Source: Schistosoma haematobium (taxonomy: Eukaryota; Platyhelminthes; Trematoda; Strigeidida; Schistosomatidae). From it: a stretch of 64,000 nt of DNA. The notes under the pieces are model-generated. The model worked only from the letters and a program-made list of their open reading frames with translations, searched no databases and had not been told where the DNA came from. The stretch spans positions 48,525,364 through 48,589,363 of the forward strand of contig NC_067196.1 of the NCBI RefSeq assembly GCF_000699445.3, written 5' to 3'. The translations under genes and the position numbers were made by a program. This document shows, piece after piece, positions 33,661-46,178 of the stretch (position 1 is the stretch's first letter; the number at the start of each line of letters is the position of its first letter).

Positions 33661-34562
33661 GGATCCCTAGACGTACTGGTACAAGTCTTGGATATCACGT
33701 AGTTGAGTATGGCTCCAGAAGTACAGCTATAACTGCTGAAGCCTGTTAACATTCTGAATGTCTGTTTTTGGTTGTTGTTGACTACTTGTGATGCCTATTC
33801 TGTAGAGTGATACTGCTAATTTATTCGTTCGTGAAAAGAACCACTGTTCATTGGATCTGGAGTTACAGGAAGAGCTGAAAATGTTTGACTAATTAAAAAC
33901 TCATTTACAGAAAATGAACAGTTTCACTGTGTTTTTGATGTATTTTTTTACTCAAATTTCTAACTTATTTGTTTGTAACTCTCACCTTGGACATTCAGGT
34001 TTTATTGTGCTTCTGGTCTGCTATTTTGGAAGTTTTACTTCGAAAACCTAAGAATTGAAGGTTTGTTTTGTGGTTGTTACGATTACTAATAGAACGATAT
34101 TTTTGTGATGATTACTCATAATATATGAATAAACTTTGGTACCTGAGAAGGAATTCGATTCTAATGTTATTTGGAATTGTACGTTACGAATGAAACAACT
34201 GACCGTCTCTCAATAACGGACTGGAGCGAAATTCGAACATAATAAAGACGACTCATATACTTGACTCTCATATGGACTACTTCCACAAGGAAATAAGCCT
34301 TTTGACTATGTTGAATGAATTCTGATGGGTGAGTTTTCAGCCTATCGAACGAATTGCTTTAATGACGAACTATCTGAGACTGATTCAAGCTCATTGTGGC
34401 ATCTCATACAGACATGTTAGATAATCACAATTACATACTGGTCTTGGACGACAAAACAGAACATATGACTGTCAATTGCATCATTTCAATTCTACTTATC
34501 AACCTGCGTGTAAATAATACGATTTCTTTACGCTTAACTCCTTCCACTGTTCCTATGGTCGC
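33661..34562. other. No recognised feature
   Basis: This may hold the 3' part of the BEL/Pao element, but I see no LTR pair or polypurine tract. Confidence 0.45.
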
Positions 34563-34566
34563 CTAT

Positions 34567-34892
34567 TGTAACGGTAAATAAATCCCCAAAATAAATAGCT
34601 CTGTAAGTTTTCAACATTGGATGCTGACCACATTGGTCTCAATTGACTCACCTAGCTGAAGGCTCTTGGTCATGCATCCGCACCAGATCACGAGTGGGAA
34701 CGCCGTGCTCAACAACCTCTGCAATCGCTAGCCAGGTAAAATCAGACGATCCTCAATGTGTTGATGGCCTATCAAATATATCTTCGAACCTAATCGCTTC
34801 TGTCTCTTGATTTCACTTGGTGGGCACGCTTCATATTAGAAGGTGTTACTGGTTAAGACGTTGTCAAACTCCGAATACCTGTGGCATCTTCA
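34567..34892 (+). repeat. Solo LTR of the Boudicca/CsRn1 type
   Basis: This 326-bp sequence starts TGTAACGGTAAATAAATCC and ends ATCTTCA. It is homologous, in inverse orientation, to the LTRs at 40226-40544 and 45146-45464. CTAT flanks it on both sides (34563-34566 and 34893-34896), a 4-bp target duplication. A solo LTR of this kind normally results from recombination between the two LTRs of one insertion. Confidence 0.88.
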
Positions 34893-34896
34893 CTAT

Positions 34897-36749
34897 CTAT
34901 CTGTCAGTCATATTCCATTATTATGTCCTTTATAGGACCAGTGAAATATAAGTGGGTCCTAGCTAAATCATTTGGCAGTCGAGTCACTGAATGTTGAACA
35001 TTTCACTGATCCTCGTCAAGTTCAACTAAAACCATTCGAGTTTGAACGTAACGAATATTGCATTTTGATACCTATCGAAAACATCACCTGAAGTCTGATG
35101 ATACGGAATTTTTCATTTCGACTACTACGTCGATTCAGATTGTCAACCTCATGACCAGTTTAGTAAACTCTTTTTCACTAACAGATGCTTAAGACGCAGA
35201 ATTTCTGAATCATTACTTATTAAATGAGTCCAGTTAAGACGAATCATAAGGAAACACTTGTCGTTGATTAGATTCAGGGTGATTTGGATTGCATAGAATT
35301 GAACTCAGTGGATACAAAAATGTCAGTTGAGTTTGAGTATATAATAAGATTGTCATCCTAAGTTTTAATTCACGGTCAAGCTGTATCTATTTATATACAT
35401 TACTCCTGACCATTCCATTTCTTTCGTACAAAGTCGCCTTATAATATTTTATCAGATCTAAAACTGTGTAGGCTTACACCCGTCTTTCTTCCCGCTGATT
35501 AAAGTGTACATCATCTTTCTGAGGTAAATTTTAAATTTGGACACATTTAGTGACATGAATAGTCAACGCTTATAAGTAAAGGCGGCATGGGACCAAGGCT
35601 TTTTTGTCTGATGAAGTTAAGATACATCGAGACAAACACTTGCATTTGCACGCGGTAGGAGCAACGAAAGATAAATAATGAACATCACAAGCCTTTTGTC
35701 GTAAAATTAACATAAAACAAAGTAATATTTAATATTATTACAACTACATATAAATTAACAAACATGTATAGGGAACTAAGGCATCTGTAGACCTACATTT
35801 TACGCTATTATGAGCTAGCCTTTCATTAATAGTGAGTTAAGAACATCCCATAAGTTTGGGGAGATACTCGTCTGGTCTTGTGTGTCATAAAGGTAATGTT
35901 TATTTGAATATGTAAGGTAACTACTTGGTAAGTAAGAAAGCTTTAACAGAATAGATTTTATCACATTACAGGTCAATCTTATTCTCGTATGCAGTTAAAT
36001 GAAAGATTCGTGAGTCTTTCATTTTATTTTATAACTCAATTGTGCACAATATAATCGTCTGAAAAGTGAAATGTTGAAGCTGTACCACTATGTGATTTTG
36101 AAAAGGCGTCGAAAAATCAAAATAAGAAAACGTAAATATCGAAGAGCCGATGTTCGACTCCCGAGTATAAAAACAGAATTCGAAGATTCTTTTCCACGCG
36201 TTAGTGCGCTCTAGTATCATGACTCGATATTGCAACTGGTAAAATAAATAGGAAGGATCACATGGAAAACACTTCTTATTGTATAGAATTTAAAATTCTT
36301 TCGGATAAAATTGACAAAAATCGGCCGGGCTCCTGTAGCTTCCTCTCTCAGATGGACAATAAATTAAAATGTAAAACAAATTCCAGTGCAGCATTGTCAG
36401 AGACTTTCTAGCATCATGGGTACTTCTCAGAGCACTGAAAGTCCTTGACAAGGATATGTACCGAGTTTTACACCGCACTTATACGAGACTCTAAACAAGC
36501 TGTGGGTTGTTGTTTTACTAAATATGCTACTACACTCAGGGAACCAACTTATTGATGGGTCTTTACAAAATCCTATGGTAAGAAACTGAAGCAGCTAATT
36601 CTTTTCCACGTATTTTATAACATGAGGTGATGCTGTATTGGCACTACCTATCTTAAGCGGTCATGTGAGTGTTAACAATTTTTGTTTTTGTCCCACCCAA
36701 GGTTGATTATCTCCAAGGTCAGCGTTTGTTCAGCTAACGGTCCCCCAAA
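34897..36749. other. No recognised feature
   Basis: AT-rich sequence. Short open frames at 36029-36235 and 36290-36478 (minus) have no domain and I reject them as genes. Confidence 0.5.
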
Positions 36750-37890
36750 ATCTAGAAGTAACCTTCAGTCATCGCTTGATAAGCTGCAAAAGGCACTACT
36801 GGGCGGAGTACAAACGAACTGGTAACAAAAGCGCATCCAAACAATTCAAACAAATAAGCAACATATACACAAAAGCAATAAGAGAAGACAGGCAGCAGTA
36901 CAAGGTAAACATTGTCGATAAACTTGTCTCCAATCCGAAAAGCATATACCGTCACGCAGCCTCATGTCGACAGGCCAAAGCCGTACTTTCCCAACTGCCA
37001 GGTCCTAATGGCTCAACCAACAACGACACTGACATGATAGAACAGTATTCTCGGATATTTCAGCCGACCCACACCAACTATATTGATGAAAGCTTCACCT
37101 TCAACTCTAGAGGACTTTCAGAAGTAAAATTGAGCGCTGACTTGGTGTATCTAAAACTGCAGCACCTAAAAAAGACACATCTGGTTCGGATATGGTACAT
37201 TCTGAGGGAAGCAGCTGCAATTTCGGTAACACCGCTTAGCGTGATGTTCTCATATTCGTCAACCCAAGGTTGACATCATTTACCTCGACTTCTCAAAAGC
37301 TTTTGATGGTGTCAGTCACATATGTCTTATCAATAAGCCAAAACGATTAGGTATCAAGTCGCCTTTAATTATTCAGCTCACTTCATATCTAAAAGATCGA
37401 CATTTTAAGGTTAGGGTCAACTTGAGTTGAGAGGAGTGAATCCACGTCACTCAGGCTACGGGATGCCCTAGTGGGGTTCCTCAGCGTTCAGTACTAGGAC
37501 CTCTTCTTTTCTCGATTAACATAAACGATTTTCTACATCATGTATCATCAGATTTATTATTTTCGCCGATGATGTGGAACTCTGGAGAGAAGTTCGTAAC
37601 CAAGAAGATAAACTGGCACTTGAGGAAGATCTGACTCAACTTCGAAGTTGAGCAGATGACAACGGACGTATCACTTCAGAAAGTACGGTAGTCCATCTGA
37701 GACATGTTGCAGATTAGAACTACAAGTTAGGTAACTCCCTCTAGAGATATTCCAAGTTGAAAAAATTCTAAAAGTGTTTATATCCTAATATCCCAAGTCT
37801 TACGCTAACTGCGACAAAAATGACTTTCGAGAAAACCTTGCACGAGTAAAGCCGAAGCGAGTTTTGGCTAGTATGGCGGAAGGAATTTAC
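36750..37890 (+). mobile_element. CR1/Jockey-type LINE with internal deletion
   Basis: The frame 36776-37273 encodes the linker before RT (CKRHYWAEYKRTGN, REDRQQYKV, LVSNPKSIYRH). It ends in LREAAAISVTPLSVMFSYS. The next recognisable block, VDIIYLDFSKAFDGVSH (motif A), follows almost at once at 37270-37320, although about 100 codons of RT normally lie between. SGVPQRSVLGPLLF lies near 37470 and the active-site block ADDVELWREV near 37567-37596. Several stops and frameshifts follow. It is a dead copy of a different family from the one at 29800-32352. Confidence 0.78.
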
Positions 37891-40221
37891 ACATAATCTT
37901 CAACAGTTTTGATAAGCACCACCTAGAGTATGGAAAAATAGTGTTTTGGATGTCGTTATTTGTAAGCTAGTAACAGCATATCTTCCGTCACACGTCAATT
38001 TTCTTAATGTTTGTCCTTGTTACATAGCTTTTATTCTAGTTTATTGGTAGTTTGACGTAGTTGTTGCTCACAACCTGAGTAAATGTTCAGTCGACCTAAT
38101 GTGGGTATTTGTAACAATGCAAACTAAAACAAGTGAAATTCACCATTTAAAAAGTCAAAAATAGACCTCAGTCACAGTTTTAAGCAAAAACGAACTCTGA
38201 AACCTTGTGCATTTGATTCACCTCCATAATTAGGGTGGTGATGAACATAGATGTTGGTAGTTGTTTATAAAATATAGGTTGAAGCAATTGAGCGCTAATC
38301 TATTTTTGAATATTATATAAGTTGCTAATGTACAACCATAAACAGTTCTATCCACTATAAGTATCATCGTTTTCGACTGAACTGACGTATTACTCTGCAA
38401 CGTATCTGAGGAAGAAAAATAATATGAGAAACAATGGATGTTGATAACATTTTCTGCCCGCTTTCTGAACATTTACAGCAATTGTGTATAACATTACTAT
38501 AAGTGCCACATTAATTAGTCACATATTCTTCATAAGTAAAGCGATGCGTAGTTGTTTTGAGCATGGTAACTAAACCATGTAGTAGTTAATACTAATTTAT
38601 GATGTGTCTGTTATAGGGTTACGAATAATTTTTTGTAAACAGAATCTGCAATCACCGACCAAATTATAAACAAAGTTCTAATGCATATTGATGAATTATA
38701 TATAAATAGTGCTTATCGGTGATATAATTATTGTATGTAAACAGTAAATTGCTAATAGTATTATGGACGTTGTAATTACATTTTTCTCAGATTTCATATT
38801 ACTAATTGAAGTTTTTGAATCAGTTTATTCGGTACCTGTAGTTTCTTTGTTAATTCCGAATGACTAGATGAAATTCTAGGAGGGTCAGAAAATGAAGGGC
38901 ACCGTTTACAGCAAGTAAGACACTTATAGGTACGTTCTGTTAGCTGCCATTTTTATTTACTTATTGAATTTGATACTGATAACGAAGTCTAGTCATTTGT
39001 TTCACGATTGATTTGTTGTTTTTCAGCATTGCATTAAGCTGAGAAGGTCCTCATACATTTTCTGATATGCAATTTATGGCTTCTTTCAACTAATTGAAAG
39101 GCTCAAATCTTTCTAATAATCAAGTCTACGCAGGTGAACAACTTAACGAATTTCTGAATATGGAAGATTATGTTGAGAAACAATTTACAAGTTGACGATA
39201 ACTATGTTTTATATTGACTACTGCCACGTTTATTCATCTAATGAATTGCTTATATATACTCAGTCTTTTGCATTATAAATCTTGCTAGTATGTAGAATTA
39301 TAGTTTGGTTCGGTACTGATACTACTTTGATAATAGATCTAATCCCAAAACGGTGAATTTGTCATGATGTGATTGTGTAATCTGTAAGATCTGACGTGGA
39401 AGTTGCACCACTGTCTACACTGACTCATCGTATCGTGATAATTCACAATGATACTTAGTACTTCTGAAGAACACAGTTGTGCTGGGGATAGAATAACATG
39501 TTTAATGTGAATAGTAATAAATTGTACATAACGAGCACGTCTGCAATGCTGAGCCATGCCATCCGATTGAATGAATGTCTCCACGTCTACCATTGCTGAC
39601 CTTCTCCAGGTGTTACATGTCGAATATACATCTTTTAACTAATTATATGCTTGGCTTCGAAGACCGTGTGGTTAGGAAGCAATGCCACTACAAGTATCCA
39701 CCCGATTGTACTACCATAATGAAAAAACATGTATGCAACGCAACATTCTAGCGAGAGTTATAAACTGATGCAGTACTATGAGTTTTCGTAACGAAACTGG
39801 TACTTATAAAGCAGACATTTAGTTGTTTTTAATTTTCACACAGATTATCGGTATATCTCCTCATAAAACTATGAAAAATATCAAAATAAAAACTGGTCAA
39901 AAGTTTATTGATTGATCATTAATACTGGTAAAGGAATAGCAACATTTGATGTAGAAAAACCAGTTTACAAGTTGGAAATGTAGTTAAGTTAAAAATACTA
40001 CTACGAAGAACTTCTTCTAGTAAAAAATTTTTGTCATGTCTCCACAGTTTATCATATTCCGATTCGTATTTTCTATCGTGAAGAATACTACACAAAAAAG
40101 CATTGGAGAAACTAAAGTCTTATCTACTTATTGATGATTCTTAATTTAAATCCGGCTTCGTTGGATCTGTACATACTGTTTGTTTTGACTAGGTAGTAAA
40201 ATTGTTGTGTTATTATGGATA
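37891..40221. other. No recognised feature
   Basis: About 2.3 kb of AT-rich DNA. No exon, RNA gene or transposon protein could be supported on either strand. Confidence 0.5.
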
Positions 40222-40225
40222 GTGT

Positions 40226-40544
40226 TCAAGATGGCACAGGTATTCAGTGTTTGACAACGCTTTTACCAGTAACACTCAATATAACTCGTACCCACCAAGA
40301 GCAATCAAAAGACAGAATCGAGGGGATCAGAAGTTGTATTTGACGATTGCCAATATAACGGAATTGTCTGATCTAGTCTGACTAGCGATTGCAGTAGATG
40401 TTGAGCACGGCGTTCCCAGTCGTGATCTGGCGCGGATGCATGACCGAGCGCCTTGAGCTAGGTGAGTCCATTAAAACATGTGTTCAGCATCCAATGTTGA
40501 AAACTTACAGAGCTATTTATTTTGGGGATTTATTCACCGCTACA
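40226..40544 (-). repeat. 3' LTR of the Boudicca-like element
   Basis: It matches 45146-45464 with three differences seen by eye: position 40227 (C for G) and two near the inner end (40535 and 40538). A purine tract on the minus strand (plus 40551-40560, CTTCCCCCCT region) lies just inside. Minus-strand ends are TGTAGC and, at the outer end, TTGA instead of TTCA. Confidence 0.92.
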
Positions 40545-41228
40545 GATCACTTCCCCCCTAGTGGGGTAGTGATGACCCTAAGACGTGGCCAGCCAGAAGT
40601 TTAAACCCAACGAGTTTGTCGTTGGTAAACACTCTTCTGATAGCTTGCTAGGTTTTGCAGTATCTGGTCATCTTTCTTCACTGTGAGGGACCATGAAATA
40701 CAGTATAGTAAAAAAATAATGTACAATCAAAATTTTGGTTCCTCGTGAACCTCGTCGTTCTTTTTATCGTCTTTTCCACTTGTCCTGGAAAAGAAAAAAA
40801 GAATGTGTAAGTGCATGTCGAAATAAACTCGTACGCGCTCTAAGACACAAAATGAGCGAAAAAGTGTAAATAACGTAAAAGCAGTTTTACTAAATGTTTT
40901 TTTCCTTTTTTAAAAAAAATTTTTTAATATATACATATTAGCCAAATAATAATACATAAATATAAGCATATAAAAATTGATTTTTTTATACTATATTATA
41001 TCATGGAAAATCGAGATGAAACAAAAGCTTAACTAGTGTCATACATGCAATAGTCGATTAAATGTTCTGGAAATCTTACTATTCTTCCAGAACGCGTTGT
41101 TTTAAGTTAATTTTCAGATACTGTCGAAGTATCATTGTGTGTGTTGGTTGTCGGATGAGGTATTATAGGTGTCGGAGTCGTGTCGTTCGATTGTACCGAA
41201 GGAAAGTCGACGTAGATGGGATTTCCAT

Positions 41229-43973
41229 CTAAATACGCTGCTGATCGATGCTACTGCTATCGTTGGTTCCGTTCTTATCAATTATATAATACCTAGGTTC
41301 GCGTTGAAGAACTTTGAAAGGTTTCTCGTATGCTGATTCGAAAGGTCGTCGATGCGAGTCTCGACGAACGAAGACCTGTGTACTATATCGTAAGTCAGGT
41401 TGAACGAAAACAACGGTTGATTGAGGTCGAGTGGAAGCAGGTTTAACTGAACGCATTGCGTTTGTAAGCTTATTTGTGTAGGAGGTTAGATCCATGTTCA
41501 TTGAAGAGGATGAAGGATCCACGAATTCTCCTGGGAGTCGAAGTGTCGTTTCATGAACGAGCTGAGCTGCAGAGTATCCATTGCCAGCTTTCACTGCATT
41601 GCGAATACCTAGTAAGATGAGTGGAAGAGCGTCAGTCCACTGTGAAACGTTTGCAGCCGATAGTGAAGCTCTTAGTTGTCGGTGAAAGCGTCCTACCAAC
41701 CCGTTTGCTTGTGGGTGGTAGGGGGTCGTTCGGAAGCGAGTGATTCTTAAAAGTGTGGTCAGACGACGGAAAAGATCAGATTCAAACTGACGTCCGCGGT
41801 CTGTAGTGATGGTTGAAGGGCAACCGAAGTTTGCTACTCATCGTTCGACGAAGGCGCGGGCCACTATTTCAGCAGTGATGTCCTTGATAGGTACTGCTTC
41901 TGGCCATCGAGTGAAACGGTCTACGCAGGTTAAGAGATAAGAGTATCCATTTGAATCTGGTAAAGGTCCTACCAAATCCAAATGAACATGGTCGAAACGA
42001 GCATCGGGAGTTTTAACTGAGTCTAAGGGACATTTATTGTGTCTGACAACCTTAGATTTTTGGCAGCTTACACAGGAGCGTGCCCACTCCCTCACGTCTT
42101 TATTCATGCCAGGCCAGCAAAACCGATCTGCTATAAGCTTGATGGTTGCACGAACACCTGGATGAGAACGTTTGTGCAACGTATTGAGGACATTGCGTCG
42201 ATAATGTTTCGGCACGATTGGGCGATTCCTACCCGTAGATGTGTCGCAAAGTAGGATTTCCTTACCCGTTCACATCTGTTTGATGCGTAGTTTGAGTGTT
42301 GTAGATGATAACTCGTGCTGAAGATCAGTGTCTTCTTTTTGAAGCTGGGCGAGTTTAAGGAGGTCGATTCCTTGGAAACTGTTCAAGGAAGTCATGCGAG
42401 ATAAAGCATCTGCAACTGCATTGTTTGCTCCAGAAATGTGTTGGATGTCTGAAGTAAACTGCGAAATGTAGTCCAGTTGTCGAGACCCACGAGGTGAGTA
42501 CTTGTCTGAAGCGGAGCTTAAGGAGAAATTAAGAGGTTTATGGTCAGTGAAAATGGTGAAGTCACGGCCTTCGATGTAGTGTTGAAAATGCCGTACAGCA
42601 CAATACGTAGCTAGGAGTTCCCTACCGAATGTGCTGTACCTCGATTCGGTGTCTAGCAACTGTCTACAGAAAAATGCCAAAGGTTGCCAGGAGTTGTTAA
42701 CCCATTGTTGTAAGACTCCTCCGATTGCTGAGTTGGATGCGTCTACTGCGAAACTAATGGGTGCTTGAGTGTCCTGATGTGCAAGCATTGTTGCTTTAGC
42801 GATAAGTTCCTTAATTGTGGAGAATGCTTTTCGTGCGGTGTCGTCCAAATTAATGGATTTCGCATTTCCACGAAGTTGGTCGGTAAGAGGTTTCGTGAGT
42901 AACGCGCATTTTGGTATGAATCGTCTATAGAAACTTACCAGGCCGTTAAACGTTCGTAATTGCTTGATCGTGGTCGGTTCTGTGTAATCCAGAATGGCTG
43001 CCACCTTGGTCCTAAGGGGTCGAATGCCTTGAGCATCGATAGTGTGTCCCAGAAAGTCTAATGAGTCGGTTCCAATTTGGCATTTCTGAACGTTCACAGT
43101 AATGCCATGTTTTTGTAGTCGTTCGAAAACAAGATCCAGATGCTCAAGATGCGATTCTCTGTCCGGACTTGCGATTAGGCAGTCATCAACATACGCATGT
43201 ACGAAGTTGAGACCTCGAAAAACGTCGTCTATGCATCTTTGGAATGTTTGAGCAGCGTTTCGTAGACCGGACATTCGCAAAAATTCATAAACTCCAAAGG
43301 GAGTAATGATAGCTGTTTTCGGAATGTCGTCAGTGGCCATGAGGATTTGGTTATACGCTTTAACCAAATCGATTTTCGAAAAGACATTTGTACCTTTCAA
43401 GGTAGCTGTCAAATCGTGAATGTGAGGCAACGGGTGACGATCGGGAATGGTTTTCGCATTCAATCGCCGATAGTCACCAGTTGGACGCCAATCGTTGCTA
43501 TCCTTTCTAGGGACCATGTGCAACGGAGATGCTGATGGGCTATTTGATGGTCGTATGATTCCTAAGTCTATCATTTTGTCGAACTCGTTTTTCGCCAACC
43601 TTAGCTTTTCGGGGGCTAGTCGTCGTGCTTTAGAGAATACAGGTGGTCCTGTAGTCGTGATGTGATGTGTAACGTTGCTGGTTACACACGGTAGTTTCGG
43701 TTGCGTTTGGTGTATTCCAGGATACTTATCGAGTAGTGGTTGATAAAGTGGGTCTATCGTGTGCTTAATTGTGACTGGGGATAATCTGCAACCAGTAAAA
43801 GAAGTTACGCAAACGGATAAATTAGTGTTTCCGTCCACTAACCTCCGTTGGTGCGTGTCAATGGGTAAATTATGATACTTTAGCAGGTGTATACCAATGA
43901 CTGGCATAGAACCATCTGCAACAACGAAGATCCAGTGTATGGGTTTGCGTAAACCCACGTTAAGGTAAACCTA
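41229..43973 (-). pseudogene. pol: Boudicca-like pol: RT, RNase H, integrase
   Basis: One reading frame, interrupted by TGA at 42270-42272 and 41838-41840. From 43958 it has FSKIDLVKAYNQI (motif A), a motif B short by one residue (MSGLRNAAQTF instead of MPFGLRN), and YVDD near codon 250. RNase H follows with FAVDASNSAIGGVL, FTDHKPLNF and DALSRM. Integrase begins after the first stop: HKRSHPG and CVSCQ zinc ligands, HLDLVGPLP and TTDRGRQFES aspartates. The expected catalytic glutamate is glycine (NGLVGRFHR). The C-terminal domain is present to 41229. The polymerase domains look intact, but protein production and integration should fail. Confidence 0.87.
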
Positions 43974-44994
43974 CCTTTTGCCATATGTGGCGATCGGTTT
44001 TCCGTTTGTCGCCTGTAAGTTTAAAGCCGATTCGTGAAACCGATCGTTAGAATTTGTTGGAATAACCTTGCCATCTGAGCCAGTTTTGACGAGGTAGCGA
44101 ACTCTCGTTGTCACATCTGTGATGTATAACAGACGGCTATGTTCGCCGGCTACGGTTGCCGTTAACGCGTGCCGGCTTGGAAGTTTCCCGAGTTGTTTTT
44201 CGAGTCAGTCGGTTTTGAGTTGGGAAAATTGCAGGGTTTTCTGAAATTTCTGGAAGACTTTCCATACTGGTTATGATACCAGCACCAGTCGGGATTAACC
44301 GTCGCTCGTGGTCTAGAGACAGATCACTTACGTGAAGTGCTTCTACGTGGGGTGTGTGATCGCTTACGGTCGTCACGAAGATTAAGATAACGCATGAGTG
44401 TATGACATAACTCTGTTATGTCATTCTGGGTCATTTGAGGCTTTTCTTTGACTGAAAATACCTCGGTAGTAGAAGATTTCGTAATCTCTAAGATACGATC
44501 GGCGGATCCAGCCAGCCCGTCTAAGCGTTGTTCTGAAACGAGACCAGGACCACTTGCACCTGTTAGGGACGTTTAGACAAGAAAAGTTGTTTGAATAGGC
44601 CATCATCGAAAGTTCTTCGACCGATAACCTCTCTCATTCGTTGCAACATGTTCGTCGCAGAACCGTGTTGCAGATCGATGTTATTAAAGAGTTGACCTAA
44701 CCTTCGTCGATCGGTTAGGTCTCCTCGTTTAAGAATCGAGCGCTTTAAGTTTTCGTAAGGTTCAGAAACATCACTAGTAAACATACTAGGTATTACGTGC
44801 CTATTGAATTCACGCGGTAGTGCCTTGAATACTGCGAGGAATTGTGCACGTGTGTCGTTCACGCCATTCTCGTGGAAGTCGGCTTCTGCGTAGCGGAACC
44901 AGGCTTCGATATTGTTGGGCCAGAAGGGCATGAGTTGGAACGAGGGTGGGGACAAAGTCTTACTCTTAAATACTTTAGGTGTCTGTTCAGTCAT
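43974..44994 (-). pseudogene. gag: Boudicca-like gag and protease
   Basis: Gag starts at ATG 44992-44994. A typical CsRn1-clade capsid segment is seen: SFQLMPFWPNNIEAWFRYAE, LQRMREVIGRR and LFKQLFLSKRP. TAA at 44563-44565 interrupts it, and the same frame then continues to 44137. The CHCC zinc finger of this clade is largely missing; only its last part (PCNFPNS, in another frame near 44240) remains. The protease is in the pol frame and reads YLVKTGSDGKV near 44085, where the relic at 24235 keeps YLVDTGAEV. Lysine in place of the catalytic aspartate should abolish activity. Confidence 0.8.
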
Positions 44995-45125
44995 GAAATA
45001 TGAAGTACGATAATGAACGGGGAGGAGATATATATATATCCCAAAAGCACGAAAAAATATCGCAATGTATAAAAATTAAGATAAAGCAATAATATATAGA
45101 ATCCCAGCTTACGATTTGGTGTACC

Positions 45126-45144
45126 AGATCACGTCGTCTCACCA
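45126..45144 (-). other. Primer-binding site, tRNA-Trp-like
   Basis: On the minus strand this reads TGGTGAGACGACGTGATCT, starting 1 nt inside the 5' LTR. It resembles the complement of the 3' end of animal tRNA-Trp (TGGTGAC..GACGTGAT), the primer used by CsRn1-clade elements. Confidence 0.75.
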
Positions 45145-45145
45145 A

Positions 45146-45464
45146 TGAAGATGGCACAGGTATTCAGTGTTTGACAACGCTTTTACCAGTAACACTCAAT
45201 ATAACTCGTACCCACCAAGAGCAATCAAAAGACAGAATCGAGGGGATCAGAAGTTGTATTTGACGATTGCCAATATAACGGAATTGTCTGATCTAGTCTG
45301 ACTAGCGATTGCAGTAGATGTTGAGCACGGCGTTCCCAGTCGTGATCTGGCGCGGATGCATGACCGAGCGCCTTGAGCTAGGTGAGTCCATTAAAACATG
45401 TGTTCAGCATCCAATGTTGAAAACTTACAGAGCTATTTATTTTGGGGATTTATTTACAGCTACA
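45146..45464 (-). repeat. 5' LTR of the Boudicca-like element
   Basis: This 319-bp copy pairs with 40226-40544. It is followed by the GTGT target duplication. Minus-strand ends are TGTAGC...CTTCA. Confidence 0.92.
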
Positions 45465-45468
45465 GTGT

Positions 45469-46178
45469 GCATGCTATCTATTTTCTATCGGCTGCAATAT
45501 CTAGGAATTTGATGTAGTATCCATGATACAGGTTACATATGATCGCAGTTCTTTTCGCTTCCAGGCAAACAGAACATGATGCCCTCGACCGAAATTGTCC
45601 CCAAAATAGGGAGATTGGTTAGTTATGAATCACCAATCGATCCAACGTGTGCACAAGACAAAGAGAGCTAAATCAATGTTCTTCGCAATGATTTTGTGAT
45701 TTCGCTGCAGCCAAAGATCACTTAAACAAAAGAATACCTGATATTCGTACAACCCAACGGACACTCAACAAACAGTAGTTGAAATACGGAATGGCCGTCT
45801 TTTGTCATTCACTTCAAGGTTGTTGAAACGAACCAGCGGGCGACCTTGGAAGGATTTAAATTTTTTAACGTGCCATTGAGTTCGGGCATTTAGTACTTTA
45901 AGTTTGATATGTTAGTTTATATGGCGTTTACCTAAGTCAGCTGTTTATTTGTTTGGCAGTGATATTTCCCTGGTTGGTAATGATCTGAAAATGATTCTAA
46001 TACAGTATATTCTGTCAGCCTTAAAATGATATCCTTTCAAAGTTTGGGATTCTACGAAGACAAATAACGTGTTGGAAACTGTTTTTCGAGTGATTCACTA
46101 ATAGTTTATATATCATCAGTCTCAACATCCAATATATATATATATATATACACATATGAACAACCAAGAGTTTACATC
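45469..46178. other. Upstream region of the Lines-like gene
   Basis: There is no coding signal. A TA repeat (46132-46151) lies about 30 bp before the predicted start codon. The promoter could lie here or further upstream, where the Boudicca-like insertion sits less than 720 bp from the start codon. Confidence 0.45.

Larger units (their letters stand above)
40226..45464 (-). mobile_element. Boudicca/CsRn1-clade Gypsy retrotransposon, near complete but defective
   Basis: The element is 5239 bp with 319-bp LTRs, flanked by GTGT (40222-40225 and 45465-45468). On the minus strand the order is LTR, tRNA-Trp-like primer site (45126-45144), gag, protease, RT, RNase H, integrase, an untranslated region of about 690 bp, purine tract, LTR. 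Primer type, 4-bp duplication and LTR length fit the CsRn1/Boudicca group. Defects: a TAA in gag (44563-44565), loss of most of the CHCC finger near 44240, Asp to Lys in the protease (44085-44087), TAG at 43971-43973, TGA at 42270-42272 and 41838-41840, and Glu to Gly in integrase (41691-41693). RT keeps YVDD. Confidence 0.92.

Noticed and set aside
46132..46151. TA repeat before the Lines start codon as a promoter element
   Set aside because: Simple TA repeats are common in this AT-rich DNA (another lies near 45030); position alone is not evidence for a promoter.
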